Positions 25,135 to 33,432 of a DNA stretch of 33,564 bases are shown one piece after another. Below the pieces are notes generated by a model, which saw only the letters and a program-made list of their open reading frames with translations, did not search any database and was not told the DNA's origin. Within the stretch, counting starts at the first letter, position 1, and the number at the start of each line of letters is the position of its first letter. This DNA is from Gammaproteobacteria bacterium (GTDB lineage: Bacteria; Pseudomonadota; Gammaproteobacteria; Pseudomonadales; Moraxellaceae). The stretch covers positions 1-33,564 of the forward strand of contig JAGWUI010000027.1 of the NCBI GenBank assembly GCA_028868515.1, written 5' to 3'. Both the position numbers and the translations under genes were made by a program.

Positions 25135-25961
25135 CCTGCACTACTCCCATCGACCACTTGTTGACCTTTGCCCGCCGACGATGTATCTGTACCCAAATAA
25201 GCTTTTATCACGCGTTCATTACAGCGAATTTCTTCAGGTGTGCCATCGGCAATTTTTTCACCGAAATCCAGTACACTGATTCGATCACACAGTCGCATCA
25301 TCAAACTCACATCATGCTCAATCAGGACAATCGTCATGCCGTCATCATGAAGACGGCGGATGAGTGCTTTCAACTGAGCAGTTTCCGTCGGATTCATCCC
25401 TGCCGCAGGCTCATCTAGTGCCAATAAACGTGGCTTCAAAGCCAGCGCACGGGCGATTTCCAAACGACGCTGATCACCATAGGACAATGTACGCGCCACG
25501 CGACATGCCACATCTTCTGACAATCCCACGTATTGCAATAAACGCAGACCTTCTTGGCGAATCATGAGCTCCTCACGTTTCGCCGCAGGCGTACGCAAAA
25601 TCGCCCCGATAATGCCTGTTTTGGTTTGGCTATGTTGCCCAACCATGACGTTCTCAAGTGCGGTCATTTCACTGAATAAACGAATATTTTGAAACGTACG
25701 CGCTAAGCCTTTTTTTGCTAAAACTTGTGGGCTGGTTTTCAGGCTAATCGCCTCACCATCAAACCAAAATTTACCAGCATCGGCTTGATACATGCCTGTC
25801 ATGACATTGAATAGCGTCGTTTTTCCCGCGCCATTTGGACCAATCAGACCATGAATCGTGCCTTGCTCAATGCGTAAACTGACTTCTTTGAGCGCATGAA
25901 CGCCACCAAAGGATTTATTGATATTCTCAAATTCGAGTAAAGGTTTACGAGAATCAGTCAT
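25131..25961 (-). CDS. livG: LivG, branched-chain amino-acid ABC transporter ATPase
   Basis: Second ATPase of the importer, 276 residues. Walker A is GPNGAGKTTLFN, with the LivG-type segments GLARTFQNIRLF and LSYGDQRRLEIARAL (signature with Y-G instead of G-G, usual for LivG). Walker B is LLALDEPAAGMNP, and the H-loop is VLIEHDV. It ends in a short Ser/Gly-rich tail beyond the core. The start overlaps the livM stop by 8 bases and the stop overlaps livF by 4, so the operon is tightly coupled. Confidence 0.95.
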   Translation of the reverse strand: MTDSRKPLLEFENINKSFGGVHALKEVSLRIEQGTIHGLIGPNGAGKTTLFNVMTGMYQADAGKFWFDGEAISLKTSPQVLAKKGLARTFQNIRLFSEMTALENVMVGQHSQTKTGIIGAILRTPAAKREELMIRQEGLRLLQYVGLSEDVACRVARTLSYGDQRRLEIARALALKPRLLALDEPAAGMNPTETAQLKALIRRLHDDGMTIVLIEHDVSLMMRLCDRISVLDFGEKIADGTPEEIRCNERVIKAYLGTDTSSAGKGQQVVDGSSAG

Positions 25962-27078
25962 GATGAAACTCCTCTTTGCGACGATGCGAAGGCAATAATC
26001 CTTCAGGTCTAAACAACATCATCGCCACTAGAGCACCACCAAAAATCAGCATTCGCACATTATCAGGATCAACGATTTGACGACCAAATAATGCATTCTG
26101 TAATGGATGAATCGCCTCGCGTAAGATTTCAGGGGTTAGGGTCAGCAAAACCGCACCGAGAACCACACCTGGAATATTGCCCATGCCACCCAGAACCACC
26201 ATACACAGCACCATGATGGATTCCATCAGGCTAAAGCTGGTCGGATCAATAAAACCCTGAAAACTGGCAAACATACCGCCTGCCACACCACCAAAACTTG
26301 CGCCCATTGCAAAGGCTAACAATTTGATATTGCGAACATTAATACCCATCGCTTTTGCAGCAAGTTCATCTTCACGAATCGCCACCCAAGCACGACCAAT
26401 CCGCGAATTTTCGAGACGCATACAGATGCCAATCACGATCAGCACTAAAGCAAGAAACAGATAATAATAAAGATAAGAGCCATTGAAATGCTGACCGAAC
26501 AGGTCTAGACCTGAGCCAAAGTCATGGCCAAAAAATGATAAATTATCAATGCCGCTGATGCCCTGCGTACCATTGGTGATATTGACGGGACGATCAAGAT
26601 TCTGCATAAATAAACGCACAATCTCACCGAAACCTAAGGTCACTATCGCCAGATAATCCCCACGTAACTTCAAAGTTGGCGCACCCAAAATCGCACCCGC
26701 CAAGCCCGCAAAACCTGCACCAATCGGAATCAGCAACCACGGCGAAACATGGATATTCAAATGCGGCGAAGCCAGCACCGCAACCATATACGCACCTAGC
26801 GCATAGAAGGCGATATAACCTAAATCAAGTAAACCCGCATAGCCCACGACAATATTCAAACCCAGCGCCAGCATGCAATACAACAGCGCATAATCCGCTG
26901 TACGCACCCAAGAAGGTCCCATTAATCCAAGCGCAAAAGGCAGAAGCATCAAACTGATCGCAAGTAAAGCAAATGCAGCTTTTTTCTTGGCTGAAATTGT
27001 TTTTTTATTCATGATAAAAGCAGCCGCATCAGGCTGATTAATATTGTGATGATCCGTCGCTTTTTGTTTAGTCATCAT
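25954..27078 (-). CDS. livM: LivM, branched-chain amino-acid ABC transporter permease
   Basis: Integral membrane permease of 374 residues with about nine to ten helices. The N-terminal 35 residues are polar (starting MMTKQKATDHH) and precede the first helix, so a downstream Met (MNKKTISAKKK) is an alternative start. Family segments: NIVVGYAGLLDLGYIAFYALGAY, LRGDYLAIVTLGFGEIVRL, and the EAA-like loop NSRIGRAWVAIREDELAAKAMGINVRNIKLLAFA. The start overlaps the livH stop (ATGA). Confidence 0.94.
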   Translation of the reverse strand: MMTKQKATDHHNINQPDAAAFIMNKKTISAKKKAAFALLAISLMLLPFALGLMGPSWVRTADYALLYCMLALGLNIVVGYAGLLDLGYIAFYALGAYMVAVLASPHLNIHVSPWLLIPIGAGFAGLAGAILGAPTLKLRGDYLAIVTLGFGEIVRLFMQNLDRPVNITNGTQGISGIDNLSFFGHDFGSGLDLFGQHFNGSYLYYYLFLALVLIVIGICMRLENSRIGRAWVAIREDELAAKAMGINVRNIKLLAFAMGASFGGVAGGMFASFQGFIDPTSFSLMESIMVLCMVVLGGMGNIPGVVLGAVLLTLTPEILREAIHPLQNALFGRQIVDPDNVRMLIFGGALVAMMLFRPEGLLPSHRRKEEFHHD

Positions 27079-28004
27079 GCACGCTCCGACTGACGCTCAC
27101 CGAGCAGACCTGAAGGACGAACCATGAGTACTGCAATCAACACCAAGAATGCAAAAATATCTTTATATTCACTGCCCATCAGACCATGCGTCCAATCAGA
27201 CAGATAACCCGCGCCCATCGCCTCAATCACGCCAAGCACAAATCCACCCAGCACCGCACCACGAATATTACCAATCCCACCTAGAACTGCAGCCGAAAAC
27301 GCTTTCAAACCCAATAAAAAGCCCATCGTCGCACTGGCTTGTCCATAACTGGCGGTATACATGACCCCAGCCACACAACCTAATCCAGAACCCAGCATAA
27401 ACACGCTGCTAATGATGCGATTCACATTCACGCCCATCAGTGCGGCAACCTTGTCGTTCTGCGACGTTGCGCGCATCGCACGACCCAATCGAGTCCGCTG
27501 CACCAAGATCCACAAGCCAAGCATTAGCACGATCGACAAAACAAAAGTTCCCATCTGATATGCGGTGATACGTGCGGTAAAAATCGTAAACGGTGTACTG
27601 GTCAACACATCAGGGAAGCGCTGATAACCACGCCCCCAAACCATCATCGCCAGATTTTGCAGCATGATCGACACGCCAATCCCAGTAATCAGCGGTGCAA
27701 GTCGTGGTGCATGACGAAGTGGTCGATAAGCAATCCGTTCAATACTAAATCCAAGCAGCGCACACACAGGCAATGCAAGTAATACTGCGATCACCAATAA
27801 TAAATAAGGCGGAATTCCCAAATTAAAGCCAATCAATGTGGTCAAAATCGTCACAGTCGTCATTGCGCCGACCATCACCACATCACCATGCGCAAAATTG
27901 ATCAACCCCAAAATGCCATACACCATGGTATAGCCCAACGCGATCAATGCATAAATACTGCCAATAATCAAACCATTAGCAAGTTGTTGAATGAAAATAT
28001 CCAC
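27075..28004 (-). CDS. livH: LivH, branched-chain amino-acid ABC transporter permease
   Basis: First gene of the transporter operon, 309 residues with about eight helices. Family segments include NGLIIGSIYALIALGYTMVYGILGLINFAHGD at the N-terminus, RIAYRPLRHAPRLAPLITGIG, and the cytoplasmic coupling loop TRLGRAMRATSQNDKVAALMGVNVNRI. In many HAAT systems a periplasmic binding protein gene (livJ/livK) precedes livH, but here none is found. The 121-base spacer upstream holds no open frame and leads to an unrelated membrane protein, so the binding protein must be encoded elsewhere. Confidence 0.95.
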   Translation of the reverse strand: MDIFIQQLANGLIIGSIYALIALGYTMVYGILGLINFAHGDVVMVGAMTTVTILTTLIGFNLGIPPYLLLVIAVLLALPVCALLGFSIERIAYRPLRHAPRLAPLITGIGVSIMLQNLAMMVWGRGYQRFPDVLTSTPFTIFTARITAYQMGTFVLSIVLMLGLWILVQRTRLGRAMRATSQNDKVAALMGVNVNRIISSVFMLGSGLGCVAGVMYTASYGQASATMGFLLGLKAFSAAVLGGIGNIRGAVLGGFVLGVIEAMGAGYLSDWTHGLMGSEYKDIFAFLVLIAVLMVRPSGLLGERQSERA

Positions 28005-28125
28005 GAATATCGATTATCCTGAATTAATTTTTTGACGACAAATTGAGGTGCATAAAATGCAAGCATGGATTATGCCGTTTTTATCTGCATCAGGATATAT
28101 AGAGAGTGTTTTTGAAAGAGAAAGT

Positions 28126-28782
28126 TTATGAATGCATCATGATTCTAATTGCGTCACCCAAGGTATGCGCTTCTGGCGCAAGATGCTGTAACAACCATCC
28201 TCCGCCGACAAATACAAACGCCACAAAGAACAAAGAAAATCGAGTCCTCCGCCAAAAGGTATATAAATATGGCTGCGCATCGGCACGCCGCATCCGATGA
28301 TAAACTTGCAAAGAAACCAAACTATCCAATGTCAACTCAGCCATCATGGTTGGTGCAGATGAAATAAACCAAAATACTGCGGCAAATAATCCAATAACAA
28401 TGGCAATCACAAACGTTGCTTCATCGGAATCAAAACCGAATAGATCGCTCCAATCGAAATTTGAAGTTTTTTTAGACTGCTCGGATGATTGAATAGACTC
28501 GATATCTGTTGCAATATTAGTTGGATGTGAACCTGTCCATATCCACAAACTCACACATAAGGTCAAATAGCCGACCAGCAAACCACAGGCGTAGCGTATC
28601 GCCATACTCATAACGCCAAACTTCAATAGCAATGCAGACATGATAAAAGCCATCATACCCGCGATCAGCACCAAACTCGCCATTGTAAGCCGTGGTGAAC
28701 GCCACCAACGAACTTGCTGCTCAATGACAGCAATCGTATCTTCACGCGAACGGAAATAAGGCTTCTTATTTTGTTCCGACAT
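28126..28782 (-). CDS. Membrane protein of unknown function
   Basis: Protein of 218 residues with four predicted membrane helices, roughly at 31-55, 60-82, 120-142 and 180-200. The first and last helices are flanked by basic, Arg-rich stretches (VRWWRSPRL and FWRRTRF), so the termini should be cytoplasmic. A polar loop (about 83-118) rich in Ser and Asp lies between helices two and three. I recognise no family. It begins 43 bases after the TetR regulator gene on the same strand, so it may be co-transcribed with it. No clear terminator was found at its end. Confidence 0.7.
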   Translation of the reverse strand: MSEQNKKPYFRSREDTIAVIEQQVRWWRSPRLTMASLVLIAGMMAFIMSALLLKFGVMSMAIRYACGLLVGYLTLCVSLWIWTGSHPTNIATDIESIQSSEQSKKTSNFDWSDLFGFDSDEATFVIAIVIGLFAAVFWFISSAPTMMAELTLDSLVSLQVYHRMRRADAQPYLYTFWRRTRFSLFFVAFVFVGGGWLLQHLAPEAHTLGDAIRIMMHS

Positions 28783-28825
28783 ATCGCATTCTCAGTATTA
28801 TTTGACTGATATAGTCCGTTTTACA

Positions 28826-29470
28826 TCAAAACTTATGTCCCCAAAATAACATATTCTGCGCAAAGACATCATCCACAAACGCATCAATATGATCCGCATG
28901 GCGATCAAACTGACCATCCAAAATTAACGTACTCAATCCATGAACCAGACTCCATGCATGGATTGCCGCACTATTCACCTGCGCAGATTTTGGATCTGCT
29001 TGTAGCACGGTTGCGATCATATTGATCAGACCCTGAAACGCCAGATTCCCTGGACTATTTACATCATCACTACGATGTGACGCAGAAAAACGCCCAAACA
29101 TCAGACGATACAACGCAGGATTCTTACAGGCAAAATCAATATAAGCCCGCCCCGACAGCATAAATCTCTCCATCGGAGTTTTACCTGCTTGCATGGCATT
29201 CATCTGACCCTGACTAAACCGTGTAAATCCTTCTGCCGCCATCGCGAGCAACAACGCCTCTTTATTGGCGAAATGCCGATAAGCTGCATTTGCAGAAACA
29301 CCAACCTCACGCGCAAGCTCACGCAAACTGATATCAGCATCCTGACTCGACTCTAACAGCTCTAAACCTTTCATGAGCAAGGCTTCGCGCAAATTGCCGT
29401 GGTGATAGTTACGAGCTTGTTCTGCACCATCTGTCGTTGGATCAATATTTAGTGTTGACACTGTATACAT
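28826..29470 (-). CDS. TetR-family transcriptional regulator
   Basis: DNA-binding regulator of 214 residues. The N-terminal helix-turn-helix is SLRELAREVGVSANAAYRHFANKEALL, with the usual YxHFxNKEAL segment. The C-terminal ligand domain has AYIDFACKNPALYRLMFG, the WHG-type TetR C-terminal pattern, and ends at AIHAWSLVHGLSTLILDG. It is encoded head-to-head with the carotenoid oxygenase gene (87-base spacer), so it probably represses that gene and itself. The first 20 residues are not conserved, and a start further downstream is possible. The inducer is unknown; an apolar compound related to the oxygenase substrate is a reasonable guess. Confidence 0.88.
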   Translation of the reverse strand: MYTVSTLNIDPTTDGAEQARNYHHGNLREALLMKGLELLESSQDADISLRELAREVGVSANAAYRHFANKEALLLAMAAEGFTRFSQGQMNAMQAGKTPMERFMLSGRAYIDFACKNPALYRLMFGRFSASHRSDDVNSPGNLAFQGLINMIATVLQADPKSAQVNSAAIHAWSLVHGLSTLILDGQFDRHADHIDAFVDDVFAQNMLFWGHKF

Positions 29471-29488
29471 TCTACCTTATTGTAATGT
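29467..29488. promoter_or_regulatory. Possible TetR operator in the TetR/oxygenase spacer
   Basis: ACATT and AATGT form 5-base inverted arms separated by 12 bases, overlapping the TetR start codon. The position is typical for an autoregulatory TetR operator, but the arms are short and chance is not excluded. Confidence 0.25.
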
Positions 29489-29557
29489 TGTCGCTGCACA
29501 CATTTAATTAATAGCATAGTAATTCATAGCCGTTAGCCCAACAAGAGGATAGCCCTG

Positions 29558-30979
29558 ATGAAACACAATAATATATTGAAAAACGTGGTTCGCACTGCGA
29601 GTAAACTTCTCGTTAAACGCGTGCCCTACAACCCAGACAATCACTATCTGGAAACGATTTTTGCTCCTGTTCATCAGGAACACACCGCGACACAACTCAA
29701 GGTCAAAGGGCAAATTCCAACCGCACTCAATGGCATTCTCACTCGCATCGGCCCCAACCCCAAAAAAGTCGATAATCCGGGCAACCATTCATGGTTTGTC
29801 GGTGATGGCATGGTGCATGGTGTACGCATCCAAAATGGACAAGCGATTTGGTATCGCAATCGCTATATCGCAGATACCAGTCAAGATCATGCGTTAGAAC
29901 AACAACTCGGCGCACAGCGTGGTATTGGCGGCGCAGTCAATACCAACATCATCGGACACGGCGGTCGGCTCTGGGCATTGGTTGAAGCGGGCTCTTTTCC
30001 TGTTGAACTCAACTCAGAACTCACCAGCGTACATGTCGGATTATTTGATAGCTCCATGAATAATGGCTTCACCGCGCATCCACACTTAGACCCACAAACA
30101 GGTGAATTGCATGCCATTTGCTATGATGCACTCAAACAAAACCATGTGACTTATCTCGTGATTGATCAGCATTGTCATGTGAAAAATAAAGTCTCTATTC
30201 CCGTCAAGCACGGCCCGATGATGCATGACGGCGCCATGACCAGCAAAAGCATGATTCTCTTTGATTTACCTGTGACTTTCTCAGGTAAAGATATTCTTAA
30301 AGGTGCATCATTGCCCTATCGCTGGAATCCAAAGCATCCTGCGCGTGTCGGCGTTTTACCGCGTAACGGCAAAGCTGAAGATGTTCATTGGTTGACTGTA
30401 GATCCTTGTTTTGTCTTTCATAGCTGTAACGCATTTGAACGTGATAATGGCGAAATCATCGTCGATGTTGTTGTTCACCCAAAAATGTTTGCCTCTGACC
30501 TGACTGTGAAAACAGGCCCTGAACTGGGAGTTACCACCTTTGAGCGTTGGACATTGAGTCCAAACTCCAACAAAGTACAGCGTCAAGTGATTCATACCGA
30601 ACCACAAGAGTTTCCACGTTTTGATGAGCGCTTAGCTGGTCAATCCTATCGTCATGCCTACAGCATTTCGCTACCAATGAATGGTAATACCTCTCTACCA
30701 AACCAATTACTTCACTATGATCTACAAACTGGTGAAATCAATCGCCATAGTTATGGTGCTAATGAAGTCACAGGCGAAGTCGTGTTTGTACCTCGCAGTC
30801 CTGATGCACCTGAAAATGATGGCTGGCTCATGTCGTATGTGCATGATTTGAATTGTGGAAACAGCAAAATCGTTATTCTCGACTCACTCAATCTGGGTGG
30901 TGAACCAGTTGCAGAGATTGAACTCCCTGTGCGTGTGCCGATGGGATTCCATGGGAATTGGATTGCGGATACGGTTTAG
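29558..30979 (+). CDS. Carotenoid oxygenase (RPE65 family)
   Basis: Non-haem iron dioxygenase that cleaves a conjugated double bond, 473 residues. The four iron-binding histidines are visible: His174 in FTAHPHLD, His223 in PMMHDGAMT, His288 in FVFHSCNAFE and His465 in GFHGNWIAD. The N-terminal blade has GILTRIGPNP and WFVGDGMVHGV, both characteristic. Members act on carotenoids, apocarotenals or lignin-derived stilbenes; the sequence does not decide. No carotenoid biosynthesis genes are in the window, so an exogenous substrate is likely. The start ATG 29558 follows AGAGGAT at a normal spacing. The divergent TetR gene is the likely regulator. A perfect 14-base hairpin follows the stop. Confidence 0.93.
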   Translation: MKHNNILKNVVRTASKLLVKRVPYNPDNHYLETIFAPVHQEHTATQLKVKGQIPTALNGILTRIGPNPKKVDNPGNHSWFVGDGMVHGVRIQNGQAIWYRNRYIADTSQDHALEQQLGAQRGIGGAVNTNIIGHGGRLWALVEAGSFPVELNSELTSVHVGLFDSSMNNGFTAHPHLDPQTGELHAICYDALKQNHVTYLVIDQHCHVKNKVSIPVKHGPMMHDGAMTSKSMILFDLPVTFSGKDILKGASLPYRWNPKHPARVGVLPRNGKAEDVHWLTVDPCFVFHSCNAFERDNGEIIVDVVVHPKMFASDLTVKTGPELGVTTFERWTLSPNSNKVQRQVIHTEPQEFPRFDERLAGQSYRHAYSISLPMNGNTSLPNQLLHYDLQTGEINRHSYGANEVTGEVVFVPRSPDAPENDGWLMSYVHDLNCGNSKIVILDSLNLGGEPVAEIELPVRVPMGFHGNWIADTV

Positions 30980-30985
30980 CTCAAT

Positions 30986-31022
30986 CACGCGTATGGTTTA
31001 GTAAATACAAACCATACGCGTG
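30986..31022. repeat. Perfect 14-bp inverted repeat after the oxygenase gene
   Basis: CACGCGTATGGTTT pairs exactly with AAACCATACGCGTG around a 9-base loop, 7 bases past the oxygenase stop. No T run follows on either strand. It may act as a Rho-independent stop by its stem alone, or protect the 3' end of the message. Confidence 0.75.
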
Positions 31023-31041
31023 GAATCATTATGATTGGACT

Positions 31042-31773
31042 CTAAATTTCCTTCCTTTTCTTATGAACATCTTTATATACCAACATATCCATCAGCCGTT
31101 CTTCTTTAGCTGCATCAAAACCGCATGTATGTACCCAATCTTTGGGATTCTCATACGTTCCAAATAACATATCCCACCAAACAATATCGCCATAGTTGTT
31201 TTTATGTCGGTTATATTGGTGGTGAATACGGTGCATTTCTGGACGTTGAAAAATAAATCCGACCCATCGCGGTGTTTTGACATTGGTATGGTAGAAAAAC
31301 TCACCTATTGCAGTACAAAACGTATAAATAGCACCAGCCTCAAGTGACAATCCTAAAAATGAATAAACCAAAAGACTGCCAAGTATTGAGTTAACAACCA
31401 TTTCACCCGGATGCTTATAAAACGAAGTAATAATTTCTAAGCGTTGTGGGCTATGATGAATTTGATGGAATCCAACCCACAAAAAATCAATCTCATGGCG
31501 CCAACGATGCCACCAATAAAAAATGAAAGTTGCGATAAAATACGCAATAAAACCACCAAGAGCTGGCGAGACATGATCAGATAATCTAAAAACTGACCAT
31601 GAAGATAACCACTTTTCCCAAGTCACGCCCGCTAAAAGAACGACGCATAATTGAATCGCATTAATCGCCAACACGCGTAAAGGCCATGTTCGCACATGAG
31701 GCAATGTCCAGCCGGGGCGTGATTTTTCTAAAATAAAACAAAGCACAAATATGACTAATATTGTAGGAAGCAT
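31042..31773 (-). CDS. Sterol desaturase / fatty-acid hydroxylase family protein
   Basis: Integral-membrane di-iron oxygenase of 243 residues. The three histidine clusters of the family are present: HRWRH, HQIHH and HRIHH, with an extra HTN before the last. Four or so membrane helices surround them. Members hydroxylate or desaturate sterols, fatty acids, carotenoids or related lipids. AAGGAG about 8 bases upstream is a strong ribosome binding site for ATG 31773. It is convergent with the carotenoid oxygenase. Family members include carotenoid hydroxylase-like enzymes, so a joint role on isoprenoids is possible but unproven. The natural substrate cannot be named. Confidence 0.92.
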   Translation of the reverse strand: MLPTILVIFVLCFILEKSRPGWTLPHVRTWPLRVLAINAIQLCVVLLAGVTWEKWLSSWSVFRLSDHVSPALGGFIAYFIATFIFYWWHRWRHEIDFLWVGFHQIHHSPQRLEIITSFYKHPGEMVVNSILGSLLVYSFLGLSLEAGAIYTFCTAIGEFFYHTNVKTPRWVGFIFQRPEMHRIHHQYNRHKNNYGDIVWWDMLFGTYENPKDWVHTCGFDAAKEERLMDMLVYKDVHKKRKEI

Positions 31774-31815
31774 TTAATTTCTCCTTGAGCCAAACTCTAT
31801 AAGCATGATCTATGA

Positions 31816-32013
31816 TTACCGACTGATTGGAGGTGCGTCATATAACAATCCAAAGAGAAAAGCATGCACAATCTTGGTCGGCGTAGGGCCAACTTGATCC
31901 GCATAAAAATTAAGTTCATAAGGCTTTGCGACAGGAATTCTCAGAATCCCTGTTTCATCTGAATTGAAAAGAGCAAAGCAAACTATAAAAACTAATACGC
32001 TTAAAATTTTCAT
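31816..32013 (-). CDS. Small possible exported protein, unknown
   Basis: A 65-residue frame starting MKILSVLVFIVCFALF, which looks like a signal sequence or single membrane anchor. The remainder (PVAKPYELNFYADQVGPTPTKIVHAF) has no recognised motif. There is no clear ribosome binding site before ATG 32013. It sits 42 bases upstream of the desaturase-like gene on the same strand. The N-terminal pattern supports a real gene, but its small size leaves doubt. Confidence 0.45.
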   Translation of the reverse strand: MKILSVLVFIVCFALFNSDETGILRIPVAKPYELNFYADQVGPTPTKIVHAFLFGLLYDAPPISR

Positions 32014-32085
32014 AATCGTGTGCTCAGAGAGTGCTTATTTTTGGATGACTGTATCTGGCTTGCATAAATGAGAAAGTTGATCTTG

Positions 32086-32523
32086 TTAATCAAGGTCTAT
32101 ACGTCGCTTCAAATAGAGAGGGATCGGTTTTCCTGTGACCAAGGCGATAATCATGTGAATGTTCTTGCTAGGATCACCCTTTGGAGATACTCGACAAAAT
32201 GCTTGAGCAATATCCTGTATACAAGCGATATCAAACCTAGCTAACCAATCGGCTGGAAAAAAACCATTCACGTCAGTATCAGTACTAGTGCGATATGCAC
32301 AGCCTGCATCACAACTCAAATCTTTCCATAAATTATTATTAGGTAGTTTTCCGAAAGCAGACCATCCCGTATTCGTTTTAGACAGTTTATACAAAACACC
32401 TGTCGCTTCATTTTTTGGATTAAGTACCTCATATATGCCTGAATCGACATCTGATAATTCGGCTGAACGGGCAAAAAACGACACTAACAAGGTAACGGTA
32501 AGTAATAGGAGTTTTTTATTCAT
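32086..32523 (-). CDS. Secreted protein of unknown function
   Basis: From ATG 32523 the protein has 145 residues and a good signal peptide (MNKKLLLLTVTLLVSFFARSA). The frame is open 20 codons further to 32583, but that part is polar and has no signal. The mature part begins with SDVDSGIYEVLNPKNEATGVLYKLSKTNTGW. It has four cysteines (DLSCDAGCAY, IACIQD, AFCRV) that could form two periplasmic disulfides, and ends in a basic LKRRIDLD. I recognise no family. An upstream AAGAG is a weak ribosome binding site. Sequence around it is AT-rich. Confidence 0.7.
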   Translation of the reverse strand: MNKKLLLLTVTLLVSFFARSAELSDVDSGIYEVLNPKNEATGVLYKLSKTNTGWSAFGKLPNNNLWKDLSCDAGCAYRTSTDTDVNGFFPADWLARFDIACIQDIAQAFCRVSPKGDPSKNIHMIIALVTGKPIPLYLKRRIDLD

Positions 32524-32623
32524 GAAATAATGCTCTTGATATATGCTCTCAATCGCATCATCTAATGCATTGCACATGTCCACAATAGTACAGATGTACT
32601 ATGCAAGCACTCAAAGTAATGAC

Positions 32624-33397
32624 TTATATCAATTGTAGTTCTTGGATTCTCATCATCGCACCTTGGCGATTATTGACACCTAGTTTTATAAATATTTGCT
32701 GTACTTGATTTCTTACCGTATTGGTACTTTTTCCTAAAATCATTGCGATTTCATTATTATGCTTGCCAATCATTAACCAGTAGATAATCTCCTTTTCTTT
32801 ATCCGAGAAATTAATTTTTTGCTGCGTATTTGCTGCCTCATCAAGTCTGACTAATGCTGCATGTAAAAACGGTGCAAGCATCCTCAACCGTTTAATATAA
32901 AACTCTGGATGATCTTCAACTCCCGCAAAACTAAAATATGTTGCCATTTTGCCACTCATATCAATATGACCATGCGCTGCAAAATGTCCTAGATCAAACT
33001 CGATCACTTCTCGTCGCTCTAATGATGACAACAGATGTTGGTCACGAACCGAATGAATGAATACTGGTTCACGAGTCACAAGCCAATTTGCCATCACAGG
33101 GCGTTCCGACAAGCAGAAATCTTGTTTTATTTGAGTAATATGTGATTCTAGATAATCTACACCGACCATATATTTCACATGCATTTGATCAACCATAATC
33201 TGACCACAGCCACACAACAGCTTTGTATGTGGCAAAATCGGGCGGACAGTATTTCGAATAAATGATTGAAACGCATCAATCGTAATGACGTTATGCGCTG
33301 CATGCTCAGCAAAATCTGCTAGTCGATTTAACGCATCATCAATCGATGTAGATTGTATTGCTGAAGGTGTTGATTCTAATTGTGCATGATGATCCAT
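32624..33397 (-). CDS. LuxR-type transcriptional regulator without known sensor domain
   Basis: Regulator of 257 residues. The C-terminal LuxR helix-turn-helix (about 195-255) has FSDKEKEIIYWLMIGKHNNEIAMILGKSTNTVRNQVQQIFIKLGVNNRQGA. The N-terminal 180 residues carry neither a phosphoacceptor receiver domain nor a recognisable acyl-homoserine-lactone domain. Instead there is a GAF-like or EpsA-like region with LLCGCGQIM and REPVFIHSVRDQHLLS. Two adjacent cysteines (CGC) might bind a metal or sense redox state, which is inference. The start ATG 33397 has AGGT upstream. Targets are unknown; the secreted-protein gene directly downstream is one candidate. Confidence 0.82.
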   Translation of the reverse strand: MDHHAQLESTPSAIQSTSIDDALNRLADFAEHAAHNVITIDAFQSFIRNTVRPILPHTKLLCGCGQIMVDQMHVKYMVGVDYLESHITQIKQDFCLSERPVMANWLVTREPVFIHSVRDQHLLSSLERREVIEFDLGHFAAHGHIDMSGKMATYFSFAGVEDHPEFYIKRLRMLAPFLHAALVRLDEAANTQQKINFSDKEKEIIYWLMIGKHNNEIAMILGKSTNTVRNQVQQIFIKLGVNNRQGAMMRIQELQLI

Positions 33398-33432
33398 ATC
33401 GACCTACAACGTTATCATTATAATTTATTGAT

